Both the position numbers and the translations under genes were made by a program. 64,000 nt of DNA from NCBI GenBank assembly GCA_020912385.1, contig CP087215.1, positions 992,001 through 1,056,000 on the forward strand, read 5' to 3'. This document shows positions 44,118-53,697 of this stretch, piece by piece. Positions within the stretch are counted from its first letter, which is position 1, and each line of letters begins with the position of its first letter. The notes below the pieces were generated by a model. The model saw only the letters and a list, made by a program, of their open reading frames with translations, did no database searches and had not been told where the DNA came from. The DNA is from Neofusicoccum parvum. Its lineage: Eukaryota; Ascomycota; Dothideomycetes; Botryosphaeriales; Botryosphaeriaceae.

Positions 44118-44827
44118 GAAGGGCGGTGTGCAGGAAATAGGCAAAGTTCAATATAGGTAAACTTTGATTTGCAAGAAGGGTGACACGGAAGTCTAAGTGA
44201 AGGCTAAAGTGTCGCTGATGCTAAACAGCGACGCACCACATCTACGAAGCAAATTGTATCTTGTAAGGGATGAGACTGGTCAAATCCAGCAGGTTCGCTA
44301 AGTTGTTTTGCGGGGCCCCGCGTTTCGCTGCACTGTGGGGGTTTCGCGTGCTCCGGCACTGCGCAGGGGATAACCGAGGTGTGCAGCTGTGGCCAAAATT
44401 CTATCACTCATTGCAAGCGACGCGGGTGAATGACTGTGGGCTTTTCCGGTGGTCCGGCCTGCCTGTGCTGGTGTGCCGTGTTCATAGCCACTCGGCAGTC
44501 ATTCCCCGAAACGGTCTGAAGAGCACGGGTCGTTGCCCAATGAGCTCCCCACATCACGGTGGGGAGTACAAAAGGCGGTAAGGTTGTAGATTCGGAGTCT
44601 TGAGAACAGAAGCAGTTGAATCCGGCCAAATCTCTTCTTTAACTTTACCATTTACTCAAGGACTGGCCCAGAGAGCCTGTCAAATCAGACCTAGACAAAA
44701 GCAAAAATGGGTGCTACTACCCATTCATCTGTGCGTACCAGATAGACTTGCACCCCTTCCAGACCTCACGCAGTAACAGTGGATTTAGGAAAGCAGCCAC
44801 GTCGCCCTGCATGCTCCGAGTGGAAGC
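44118..44827. other. Divergent promoter region, MFS / alcohol dehydrogenase
   Basis: About 710 bp. It contains the GCGGGGCCCCGC palindrome and several GGGG/CCCC clusters. A plus-strand open frame at 44270-44581 has no recognisable domain. Confidence 0.5.
44310..44321. promoter_or_regulatory. Perfect palindrome of two CreA-type sites
   Basis: GCGGGGCCCCGC reads the same on both strands, and each half (GCGGGG) fits the SYGGRG consensus of the carbon-catabolite repressor CreA. It lies 193 bp from the MFS start and 507 bp from the dehydrogenase start. Regulation is inferred. Confidence 0.4.
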
Positions 44828-45784
44828 ATGAAGGCGTACCGTTGGGATGGTCCGGACAGCGGACTGGACCTCTGCGTTGTGCCGGTACCAGCACCGGCCA
44901 CTGGCGAGGTACTGATTCAGGTTGAGGCCTGCGGGCTGTGCCATTCCGATTGCCACATCGTCAGCGGTCCCGGCGCGTCCTGGATTCGGAAGCGACCTCT
45001 GATACTCGGGCACGAGGTTGCCGGAACCATCGTTGCGACCGGAGAAGGCGTCGAGGAGGTGCAGAACGGAGACAGGGTTGCCGTGGCCTTGATCCCCCCC
45101 GACAAAGCGATCGGCCTCGAAATCGACGGCGGCTTTGCGCAGTTTGCCACCGTCCCGGCGGCTTGGCTTGAGCGCATCCCGGACGGGGTCACTTTTGAGC
45201 AGGCCGCCGTGGCCACCGACTCGCTTGCCACGGCGTACCACGCAGTCACCGCAGAGGCCAACATCGACGCTTCAACCGCCGTCGCCATCATTGGCCTCGG
45301 AGGCCTTGGGATGACCGGCGTGAAGATCGCCACCCTTCGTGGCGCGACAGTCTACGCCTTCGATATCGACACCAACAAGTTCGACGCTGCGAGCCGGGCT
45401 GGAGCCAAGGCCTGCTTCTCCTCGCTCGCCGAGGCGGGAGACATTGTTTTCGACGTGGTGGTGGACTTTGTCGGAATGAGTCAGACAATCACAGCCGCCC
45501 TGAACGCCGTCAAACGCTTTGGACGCATCGTTGTGGTTGGCCTCGGCGACGAGAAACTGACCTTTCCCACGTTCTCCCTTGTCCGCAAAAACATCCAGAT
45601 CGTCGGCTCACTCGGAGCGCAGAGCGAGGATCTCCGCGCTGTGCTGGACTTGATTGCAGCGGGCAAGTTGCAGCCCGCCCTGGAAGAGATACCTTTCACC
45701 CAGGTCAATGAAGGTCTGCGGCGATTGGAGCAGGGCAAGGTCTTAGGGAGGTTGTTCGTGAAGCCTCCAACCAACGCGCAGTGA
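44828..45784 (+). CDS. Zinc-type alcohol dehydrogenase
   Basis: Intronless, 318 residues, medium-chain dehydrogenase/reductase family. The catalytic zinc region is ACGLCHSDCHIVSG with Cys and HSD, followed by LGHEVAGTIVATGEGV. The usual four-cysteine structural-zinc lobe is absent; between GDRVAV and DGGFAQFA there is only a short linker. The Rossmann fold shows IIGLGGLGMTGVKIATL and an acidic FDIDTNK, which favours NAD over NADP. It oxidises or reduces an alcohol/aldehyde; the substrate is unknown. As part of the accessory cluster it may act on a pathway intermediate. Confidence 0.88.
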   Translation: MKAYRWDGPDSGLDLCVVPVPAPATGEVLIQVEACGLCHSDCHIVSGPGASWIRKRPLILGHEVAGTIVATGEGVEEVQNGDRVAVALIPPDKAIGLEIDGGFAQFATVPAAWLERIPDGVTFEQAAVATDSLATAYHAVTAEANIDASTAVAIIGLGGLGMTGVKIATLRGATVYAFDIDTNKFDAASRAGAKACFSSLAEAGDIVFDVVVDFVGMSQTITAALNAVKRFGRIVVVGLGDEKLTFPTFSLVRKNIQIVGSLGAQSEDLRAVLDLIAAGKLQPALEEIPFTQVNEGLRRLEQGKVLGRLFVKPPTNAQ

Positions 45785-45952
45785 TGTGCATGGCGAATCA
45801 TATGGGTGTAAACTGGTCCGGCTGTAGTTCGCTCGAGATCTCCCCTAACCCCTCTCAACGCTATGCCAACATCATCCAATCTACGACGTGTACATACATA
45901 GGAGACGTGAATCACTATCAGCTTCAAGGGCATTCAAATTTTCTCAGCTTCA

Positions 45953-46815
45953 CTAAAACTGAATATCGTCGACCTTCGTGAGTTCTCCAGTCCGGCAACC
46001 AAATTGATTTGCGACAGCCACCCCGAAATCCTGAGCGAAGCGCGCGTCCTCAAGAGTGCCTCCATGGCGAACGATGCCCCGAGTGTGCCACAAGGCCTGG
46101 ACGGGGGAATCAATGCACTCGAGCGCGACGGTGTTGCACATCTGCGTCTCCACGTTTGAGAGTATGGCATCCTCGCTGACCCAGTGCTCGTATATAATGG
46201 TCATGTTCACGAGTTCTGTTCACTTGGTCAGGACTGCGGGCAAAGAAGTCGGTGCTGTGCGTACGGTGGTCAGGGTGGTATTTCCTGACCCTGTTGCGCA
46301 TCTCCTCTGCGCCGACAGGTGTCCAGAGCGTGTCGAAATACTCGCGGCCCCTTCTCGCCCTCCGCTCGTCTGCCTCTCTCGACCCAGCGACTTCAGATCT
46401 GCCATCTAGAGCATCAGACGTGTGGGCCTGCAGTCGATGGCTGAAGGCATATCCTACCGGGGACTAAAGTCGTCAATCTCGTCGTCTCCCAGGATCCGAT
46501 AAAGCGGGCCCAGAGCCTGCCCGGACCTGGGGATGCCGTAGAGGATTGCGCACTTCAGGATGGCCTCCTTGATCCTGCGCTGCACAATTTTGCTGTCTTG
46601 GATGGACAGGCCTGCCGTAGCCATCCTGTACAGATCAGGAATCTGGTGGCCTGCGTTGGCGGCTGCGAGGCCGGAAGCCTGGTATGTTTAGCATCTCCGC
46701 ACTATTCGTAGAAATACTGGGCACGTCGTACCGCCATAATGTACCATTTTGCACTGAAAATATCACCATTTCCCTCGCACTCGCGCAAAGGCAGCAGAAA
46801 ATCCAAGCTCGCCAT
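45953..46815 (-). CDS. AhpD/carboxymuconolactone-decarboxylase-like protein
   Basis: Exons (minus) are 46732-46815, 46458-46678, 46265-46398 and 45953-46215, with introns of 53, 59 and 49 nt, giving 233 residues. Splicing joins AKWYIMA to ASGLAAANAG, then DDFSPR to SEVAGSRE. The third splice leads into YHPDHQLVNMTIIYEHW. The all-helical family pattern is visible: RRIKEAILKCAILYGIPRSG, RRGREYFDTLWTPVGAEEM and ALWHTRGIVRHGGTLEDA. Related bacterial proteins decarboxylate carboxymuconolactone or act as thiol peroxidases. The fungal group is largely uncharacterised and occurs in accessory clusters. A CxxC peroxidatic pair is not visible. One acceptor choice (46399) was needed to avoid a stop. Confidence 0.7.
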
Positions 46816-47221
46816 CTGAGGAAATTCTCAAGGCGTGAGGGTGGGCAAATGTGCAGGCAACAAAGATTCTTGGGTTGGAGAAGAGCTTTGAGCCGGTAGT
46901 GTATCGGCTCAGAGCTGCGGTCGGCTCGAGCCACAACATTGTGGGGGTTTCCCGAGGCGGGGGACTGGCTGCCGTGTCGTCAGCCTCAGGCGAGCCAAGA
47001 CGGCCGAGAAACGCGCACCATCCGCAGTTACTACCACGGCCCTAGCACACCTCGGAAAGCAACAGTCGTGCTGGAAACACAGCCATGGGGTGCTGTAGAT
47101 GCCCTTGTTATGAATAGATACTGCAAGGAGTTAATACCCGAAGCGTGTGCATGCAGTCGCTGGCACAATCCACTTCTTCCCCTACCTCCTCCATTGACAG
47201 CGGCGCTGACGCTCTTCAACC
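46816..47221. other. Divergent promoter region
   Basis: About 400 bp between the AhpD-like gene and the flavoprotein monooxygenase gene. No distinct motif or RNA gene recognised. Confidence 0.5.
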
Positions 47222-49485
47222 ATGTTTGAAAACTGTCCATGCACCCTTCCTTCCACACCGATTCCCGACGATGTTGATCTGCCAGCAGTGGCGGGAGCGG
47301 CCGACCAGCTCCTTTTGTCTCTCGACGAAGACAGCTTCTTGGCGGATGCACTCTGGCGAGACACCTTTGCGCTGACGGGCACTCTTCGCACCTTCTACTC
47401 CGCTCGCTCCGTAATCTCTGCGTGGACCGAAACCTGCATGACCCACAAGCCCTCCGGGCTGAAGGTTTCAGGGGAAGCCAAATTGGTGCGTAACGGCGGC
47501 AACTGCTGGGTCGAGGTGCCATTCATCTTTGAGACGAACGGGGTCCCGGCCGTGACCTGCAGCGGATTCCTCTCTGTTGTCCCCTGCAATGACGGGCGGT
47601 GGAGGATCTGGATCATGCGTACGATCCTCGAGCAGCTCAAGGATCAGCCGAGCGTCGATGTACTGAAGCCGGCCCTCGACAAGCGGCGACCGGCAGACAC
47701 CGACGGCCACTTCGAGACTAATGGTAGAGGTGCCAACCATACCGCTTGCACCGTCAATGGCAGCAATGCAGACTTGGAGCATTTTGACTCCGTAGTCGTA
47801 GGCGGAGGCCAAGCTGGGCTCAGCACTGGGGGGCGTTTGCAGGCACTTGGTGTCTCCTACACGATCTTGGAGGCCAACGCTGAGGTTGGAGACAACTGGA
47901 GGAAGAGATATGACTCCACGAAGTGTAAGGCCCTGGCTGGCAACTATTGACGCTATTCGCTGACAGTCGCAGTGCACACGGTCAGAGAATTCTGTAAGTG
48001 AAACCCCTGGCGGACCATTCTTGTCGAGGCGGAAGCACTGACTTCGCAAAGCACACCTTCCTTTCGAACGCACCTTCCCCGATAGCTATCCCGAGTTCCT
48101 TACCAGGCTCCACCTTGCTGAAGCCTACAAAGAGTGGGCCAAGAGATATAACATCGTGAGTCCTGACTTGTGTTTGTATGAGAACATCTTCCGACTCTCC
48201 GACAGAACATCAAGCTCTCCACAAAGCTTCTGTCGGGCTCATGGGATGCCGGTTTGCAGGCCTGGGACCTTCTGGTATCCAGTAAGGGCATGGAGTACCA
48301 CATAACGTGCTCCAATATTGTGTTTGCAGTGGGCGCTTCCCAAATTCCATTCATGCCGGAATATGCCAACCGGGTAAACTGTACATCACCATTTTCGTCG
48401 CCCGCAAACGCTAACTCTCTGGACAGGAAAGCTTCAAAGGCACTGTTGTCCACTCGGTAGCGTACAAGTCAGCAAAGGACTGGGCCGGCAAGCGCGGGAT
48501 CGTTATTGGTACGGCCAACACAGGTGAGAGAGATGTGGATACCCATGTGTTTCTGTTTGCCACGAAGCTGATGATGAAACAGCCCACGATGTTGCCGAGG
48601 ACATGCTTGCAGCACGACTAGTATCAGTTACCATGGTCCAACGGTCAGCCACATGTACGGATCCCCCGCTGTCGAGAAGAAATGGCCAGGCGCAGTGCTG
48701 AACTGCTTGCAGACGTGATTCCCGCCGAGCACTACAGAGAGACCCACGATAGGGTCTACAATGCCACGAATCCGACGGAGCTCGCAGACCGGCTCTTTTT
48801 CTCTGGGCCGTCTGTCCTTTCGAAGCTGATGGGCACCAGGGCGCTGCATGCGAAAGCGCGCGCAGAGCCTGAGAGATTCGACGCGCTGGAGAGGGCAGGG
48901 TTCAAGCTTGATCGCTACGGAGATATCACCACTTACATCCTCGAACGATTTGGGGGACACTACATGGATGTAGGGGCGTCGGCAAAGATCTCAAAGGGAC
49001 TGGTGGGTCCGAGTTCGTGCCCAGTATGAAATTCGGTGCTGACTGCGGTGCACTTTGGCAGATCAAGATGAAGTCAAACGCACCGCCCACCGGCTACACT
49101 GAGGACGGATTGTTGTTCGATGACGGCAGCCATCTGAAAGCAGATGTGATCGTTTTCGCCACGGGATTTGTCGGCGATATGCGCTGGCTGGCTGGGAAGC
49201 TTTTCGGCCCCGCTGTATTCGAACAACTTGACGAATTCTGGGGCCTCGACGACGAAGGAGAGCTGAAAGGCGCCTTCAAGCCGTCCGGCCGTAAGTGTGG
49301 ACCGTATGTGGGTTTGAGACTTTGCTGACTTCACGGTAGACCCCGCATTCTGGTACCACGGCGGTGCTCTGGGCCAAGCAAGATACTACGCTCGCTTCAT
49401 TGCTCTCCAAATCAAAGCAAAGGTTCTCGGCACTCCTCTCCCAGTTTACAATGACACCCCACCTCGTAAGGTCGGCTTGCTGTGA
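47222..49485 (+). CDS. Flavin-containing monooxygenase with N-terminal NTF2-like region
   Basis: Nine exons: 47222-47924, 47973-47993 (21-nt micro-exon), 48052-48155, 48206-48373, 48427-48523, 48583-48654, 48713-49002, 49062-49290 and 49340-49485, giving 609 residues. Residues 1-170 have the length and pattern of a SnoaL/NTF2-like domain. The FAD fold follows at SVVVGGGQAGLSTGGRL, with LHTVREFSHLPFERTFP across the micro-exon. The second nucleotide fold is GIVIGTANTAHDVAEDM. The splice at 48655-48712 restores VQRSATYVIPAEHYRE; without it a stop follows. The tail has DVIVFATGFVGDMR and FWYHGGALGQARYY. This architecture is typical of fungal YUCCA/Baeyer-Villiger-related flavoproteins that insert one oxygen using NADPH. 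Confidence 0.85.
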
Positions 49486-49855
49486 CGTGCCGTTGAGCGC
49501 ATTGCTTTGATGATTGTTTCCTTGAGACTAGTAGAACATAGCCTGTGTCCACCAGATCTTAGCAAATGCACAATAAACGCGATTGGCTTTCGTTTCGACC
49601 TGCCAGCGCATCGGCACTTTCACTTCGTGAGCCATGGCAGATGCAAGCATTGCACATACTGGTTGCGACGTGGCACTGTCCACGTGCTGAGTCTTGAGAT
49701 GCCGTTGCGGTGGCGTGGACATCGACCAGTCTGATAAGCTGCTTGGCCGTGCTGTGTGGCCTGAGCTGATCAGTACTCAATAGGCAGCATTCCACGCCAC
49801 GGAGGTTGAGTCTTGGAATTAGAAACATTGCAACAGAGTAAATACAACTGAGCTA
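49486..49855. other. Convergent 3-prime intergenic region
   Basis: About 370 bp between two stop codons, presumably 3-prime UTRs. Nothing else seen. Confidence 0.5.
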
Positions 49856-50449
49856 CTACATGGTTTTCTCTCTCGCGACCTCCGATGCGGCCTGCTTGGC
49901 GTCTGGCCGTTGTTTGATAGATGCCTGATCCTCGCCAGACTCCAGCCGACGAACAAGATCTTCCGGGTCAAAGTCGATGCCGACCGGGTTGCGCTTGAAG
50001 CATTCGGTCATCATGAACGCCGTCGCGTCGTTGTTGTCGTCGAAGTTGTCGACCTGGGTCTCAATGTTGTTGCCGTCGGGATCCTGGTAGTAGATGGACG
50101 TTGTGATGCCGTGGTTGACGCACCACGTCGGCTCGATCCCGAGATTCTTCCTCTGGCGATAGGCCAGCGCAAGCTCGTCGAGTGAGTTGTAGGTGAAGGC
50201 AACGTGCTCCAGCCCGGCGCTGGAGCGCACCTTGTCGCCTGTGTCGGGCAGCGCGGCGATGGCAATGCGGTGGTGCTCGTGGTCGAAGCTGAGGAAAGCA
50301 ATCTTACTGCTCTCGTATGCTGCTTCCGCGCTCAGTATCGTTTTATAAAAGTCCACCATTTGCCCGAATTTGTTCGTCCGGAGGAAGATGTGCGCCAGTG
50401 TTGCGGGACGCAGCACCTGGGTGCCGGCCGAGTCGAATTTTGCCGCCAT
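49856..50449 (-). CDS. VOC-family extradiol-dioxygenase-like protein
   Basis: Intronless, 197 residues from the ATG at 50449; the frame stays open upstream to 50725 but those codons do not resemble the family. The fold is one vicinal-oxygen-chelate module: LRPATLAHIFLRT gives a first His, AGLEHVAFTY the second His and DPDGNNIETQVDN the Glu, a 2-His-1-carboxylate iron site. YYQDPDGNNIE is the classic extradiol dioxygenase/glyoxalase strand. Relatives cleave catechol-type rings between or next to hydroxyl groups, or isomerise hemithioacetals. The context with hydroxylases and a FAH-family hydrolase favours ring cleavage (inference). It is divergent from the SDR gene. Confidence 0.8.
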   Translation of the reverse strand: MAAKFDSAGTQVLRPATLAHIFLRTNKFGQMVDFYKTILSAEAAYESSKIAFLSFDHEHHRIAIAALPDTGDKVRSSAGLEHVAFTYNSLDELALAYRQRKNLGIEPTWCVNHGITTSIYYQDPDGNNIETQVDNFDDNNDATAFMMTECFKRNPVGIDFDPEDLVRRLESGEDQASIKQRPDAKQAASEVAREKTM

Positions 50450-50913
50450 TTTTGCCGTTCTCTTTCTTCGTGCAGCTCGAAGATAATACGGATGGCCCGA
50501 GTGCGGGGGCGTGCAGGACTCTGAAGCCGCTGATATATTTGCGCGCGGATCGGCACTCGTTCGTGTCTGATGTGGCGAATTCCCCAGCAAACACGGGTAG
50601 CCGAGGGGCGAGAAGTGGGTGTATGCCGCGAAGTGGGCGTGTGCCGCACATGAATCGCACATGCTTTTCCCCGGGCTCTTCAGTGGCGCCCGTAAAAGCG
50701 ATACGAGGTATTTGTTAGACATCACGTATATTTAGCTTTCTCAGTATAGTTTCAGCCTGGTATGGGATAAGAGAGGGCACCTCTAACCGGATAAGAGAGG
50801 GCACCTCTAACCCTCCTCCCCCTCTTCGTCAAAAATCTCATCACTCATTCCAACCCTCTTACAATCCAACAGTAGTCAAGGGCGTGTGAGGTGAGGGGGT
50901 TTTTCGCATCATT
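50450..50913. other. Divergent promoter region, VOC protein / SDR
   Basis: About 465 bp between divergent start codons. It contains the perfect 24-bp tandem duplication listed below, placed 102-149 bp upstream of the SDR start. Confidence 0.55.
50765..50812. repeat. Perfect 24-bp tandem duplication with internal palindrome
   Basis: Two identical 24-bp units lie head to tail at 50765-50788 and 50789-50812. Each contains AGAGG-N3-CCTCT, an inverted repeat, and starts GGATAAG, which at the junction reads CCGGATAAG. A duplicated palindrome in a divergent promoter is the usual look of an operator for a dimeric regulator. Confidence 0.6.
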
Positions 50914-51787
50914 ATGGCAGCAATAAAAGTCGCCATCGTCACTGGAGGCGCCGCAGGGATCGGGTTTGCCCTCACGAAGCACCTCGTTGGGCGCGGATAC
51001 CGCGTAGTCATCGCCGACATCGACGGGGAACGAGGGGCCCAGGCCCAGCGAGAAATCGGCAACGACGCGCTTTTCGTCCAATGCGATGTAGCAGACTGGG
51101 ACTCCCAGGCCGCGCTTTTCAAGAGGGCGTTTGAGTGGGGTGGTAGCCGCATCGACCTCTTTGCAGCCAACGCCGGCGTGGCTGAGAAGCAGTCTATCTA
51201 CGAGCTGCCGGATGGCCCAGAACCCGCAAAACCGAACCTGAAACTCCTCGATGTCAACCTGGTGGCTGTTTTCTACGGGCTGAGGCTGTACAGACACTAC
51301 GCGCGCGTCAGCGGAGCCGGTGGAAAGATGATCGTGACGAGCAGCTCGGCGGGACTGTACCCATTCCCCATCGCACCCATGTATGCGGCGGCCAAGCACG
51401 GTGTAAGTTGCAGCCTTGGAACTGCCGAGCCCCACTGACGCCGGGCAGATTGTCGGCCTTGTGAGGGGAGCTGCCACGAAACTTCTGCGTGACGAGAATG
51501 TCGCCCTCAACGCCATCTGTCCTGGCCCCGTCGACACTGGCATCGATCCCGGCATGGATGCGGTCATCCCTCGCGACAAGTTCACCCCGCTCAGTGTGAT
51601 TTGCGCTGCCTACGATAAGCTCATCGACGAGAACATCACGGGCCAGGCGGTCGAGTGCTCCAACACGACCTTCTATCTACGCCCAGCTATCGATTACGCC
51701 GACGACTGTTCACGCTTCTTGAACGAGGAAATTCTAGACGAGGATAAGTTTGATAAATTCTACGATCGGCCTAAGGAGCAGACGTAG
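50914..51787 (+). CDS. Short-chain dehydrogenase/reductase
   Basis: Exons are 50914-51402 and 51449-51787 with a 46-nt intron (GTAAGT...GGGCAG), giving 275 residues. Cofactor motif TGGAAGIG is at residues 10-17. The acidic IADID at the end of strand 2 favours NAD. NAG is present as ANAGVAEKQS. The active site is SSSAGLYPF with Ser, and YAAAK with Tyr157 and Lys161; the intron falls directly after KHG. Overall resemblance is to 15-hydroxyprostaglandin-dehydrogenase-type SDRs, which oxidise secondary alcohols. It shares a promoter region with the VOC gene, so the two are probably co-regulated. Confidence 0.9.
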
Positions 51788-51913
51788 TACACGGCACGCG
51801 AAGGCGCCGCGCTGGAACGGCATTTGAATCTAAACTATTTTGATCTTGCAGTCCCTCATGTGAAGATTTGCATCGTGTTGTACCGTGAGTGAGACTCATC
51901 TACACTGAAGTTA

Positions 51914-53241
51914 CTACGTCCTGCTGTGCTGCGCTGCGTGCTTGTATACAGTCTTCTCCCAGAGCTCCATCAGCTCATTGACCTGTTGATCTCCCGACGG
52001 CAGCATCTGGGCGCCGAAAACGCCACACAACCCGGCCTCTCTGTCGATGAACTGCAAGCACATGTTAACGGCGACCACGGGAGACGGCCAGAGCAAAACA
52101 CTCACCCAGGAGGAGTTAAACATGCCGGCCCAGCTCAAGTGGCCGGCCCGCCTCCACTCCAGACCGTCCTCGACCACGTCCTGCGTCGTGAGAAGGCCGC
52201 CCAGCCCCCAGTCGTATTTGACATGGGAGGGAAAGTGGCCGATGCTGCAAGGCCCGCGCGGCGGACGGTTGGTGTAAAATCCCTGAAGGGCGACCTGGCT
52301 GGCATCGGACAGCTGCGGCGTGAACATGAGCGCGGTGGTCTCTCGGCGCAGCAGCTTCTCGTCTTCGGCAAGCAGGCTGTGCAGGACCCTCAGGTACGAC
52401 GGCATGGATGCGTGGCACCCCTGTCCCCCCAGCGCCTCCTGCGCCCCGGCGTTCATGTCTGGGCCTGTGAACGGCACGGCCTGGCCGGACTCCTTGTCGC
52501 GGATCGTGGTGGTGGGTCGGCGGCCGGCCAGCTCCGGCTTCTGGCCCGGCCAGAAGGTGATGTCCTGGATGCCGAGCGGCGTGAAGATGTGGTCTTGAAG
52601 GTAGACCTCAAGGCTCGTACCGGACAGGCGGGCGATAAGCAAACCAGCCCAGTCAAGTCCGGGACTGTATGCCCAAGACGTGCCCGGCTCGGAGATCAGG
52701 GGGTGTTTGAAGCTTTCCACAACGGCTGTTGGTGGAGTAGCCAGCGAGTGGCCGAGCGAGGTCCAGTAGCGGTTCAGTTCGGGCGAAAGGAAAGCGTATG
52801 CCAGGCCGGATGAGTGCGTCAGAAGGCGGCTAAGGATGGTCAGCTGCAGATCAACGGTCTCTGCATGGGTACAAGAAAGCAAGCTGACCGGAGCGTGATG
52901 CTGGTCTTCCTTTTCTGGAGCCCCCAACCCCCGTCTTCGCGGCAGCTCAAGATGTCGCATGCAGCGAGCTCGGGGAGCATAGCGGCCACATCATCATCAA
53001 GGCCAAACTTTCCTTGTTCCACCAGCTGTAAAGCAGCGATGGTCGTCAGCAACTTTGTGCAGCTGGCCAGCGCGAAGACGGTATTGGTTTGCAGCGGGGC
53101 CTGCCCCCCCTCCTCCAGCGACGCGACGCCGAAGGCCTTGGAGTAGGTGAAATGGCCTGTCTTGTCGGTTGCGGCGAGGACGGCTCCGGCGATCCCATGG
53201 TGGGTGCAGGCGGTGCCGAAGATCTCTTCCAGAGCTTGCAT
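51914..53241 (-). CDS. LovD-like serine esterase/transesterase (class C beta-lactamase fold)
   Basis: Exons (minus) are 52889-53241, 52106-52829 and 51914-52051, giving 404 residues. The second intron (54 nt) is in frame. The first splice joins KTSITLR to RLLTHSSGLAY, a conserved helix of the family. The nucleophile is in ASCTKLLTT, an SxxK motif, and the catalytic Tyr is probably in WAYSPGLDWAG. The tail reads WAGMFNSSW then FIDREAGLCGVFGAQ. Family members include lovastatin acyltransferase LovD and esterases that open or form ester bonds of polyketides. The homologous fold also occurs in beta-lactamases. It is divergent from the regulator gene to its right. Confidence 0.87.
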
Positions 53242-53697
53242 GGTGTGCTGCTACACGGGGCTGTGTGGATTTAGATGCAACTCTCAGGGTCTTGCCGCAG
53301 CCTATATATCCTCCGCAGCGGTAGTCGGGCTGCCGGGGCAATAGATACTGCCGAGGCGTTGTTTTGCGGAACAAGAAAACACCTCGATCGCGCTTGTTTT
53401 GGAAAGGCGAAGTAGATTCACATTCTCGCGATTTACGGACATGTCGTCTCAGAGAAATCAGGCATGGTCTCATGGATTCCACTACTCCCTGCCTTTTCAA
53501 TCCTGCTTTAGACACACAAGTGCTCTCTTTCCCAGGACCCTGAGGCTCAGCACCAGTGGCCGGTGCTGCGGCGGTCCGAGCACCCTTGGCTGGCCGCCTT
53601 CCCCGCATCTACCTCCGCTGCGCAGGAATCGACCACGCCCGATCCCCACCAGCTGTTTGCTTGCTGCTACTGCTCCCTAAAGCTTTACTCTCGGCGA
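53242..53697. other. Divergent region between the LovD-like gene and a regulator
   Basis: TATATA at 53303-53308 lies 62 bp upstream of the LovD-like start (minus strand). The reading frame of the regulator is open from 53512, with an acceptor-like CCCAG at 53535, so an extra 5-prime exon is possible. No CxxC-type DNA-binding cluster was found in any frame. Confidence 0.5.

Noticed and set aside
46399..46457. Apparent frameshift and stop in the AhpD-like gene
   Set aside because: Using donor 46457 and the acceptor ending at 46399 keeps frame and joins SPR to SEVAGS, so no break needs to be assumed.
48655..48712. Apparent premature stop in the flavoprotein monooxygenase
   Set aside because: A 58-nt GT-AG intron with a CTGAAC branch site restores the conserved QRSATYVIPAEH segment.
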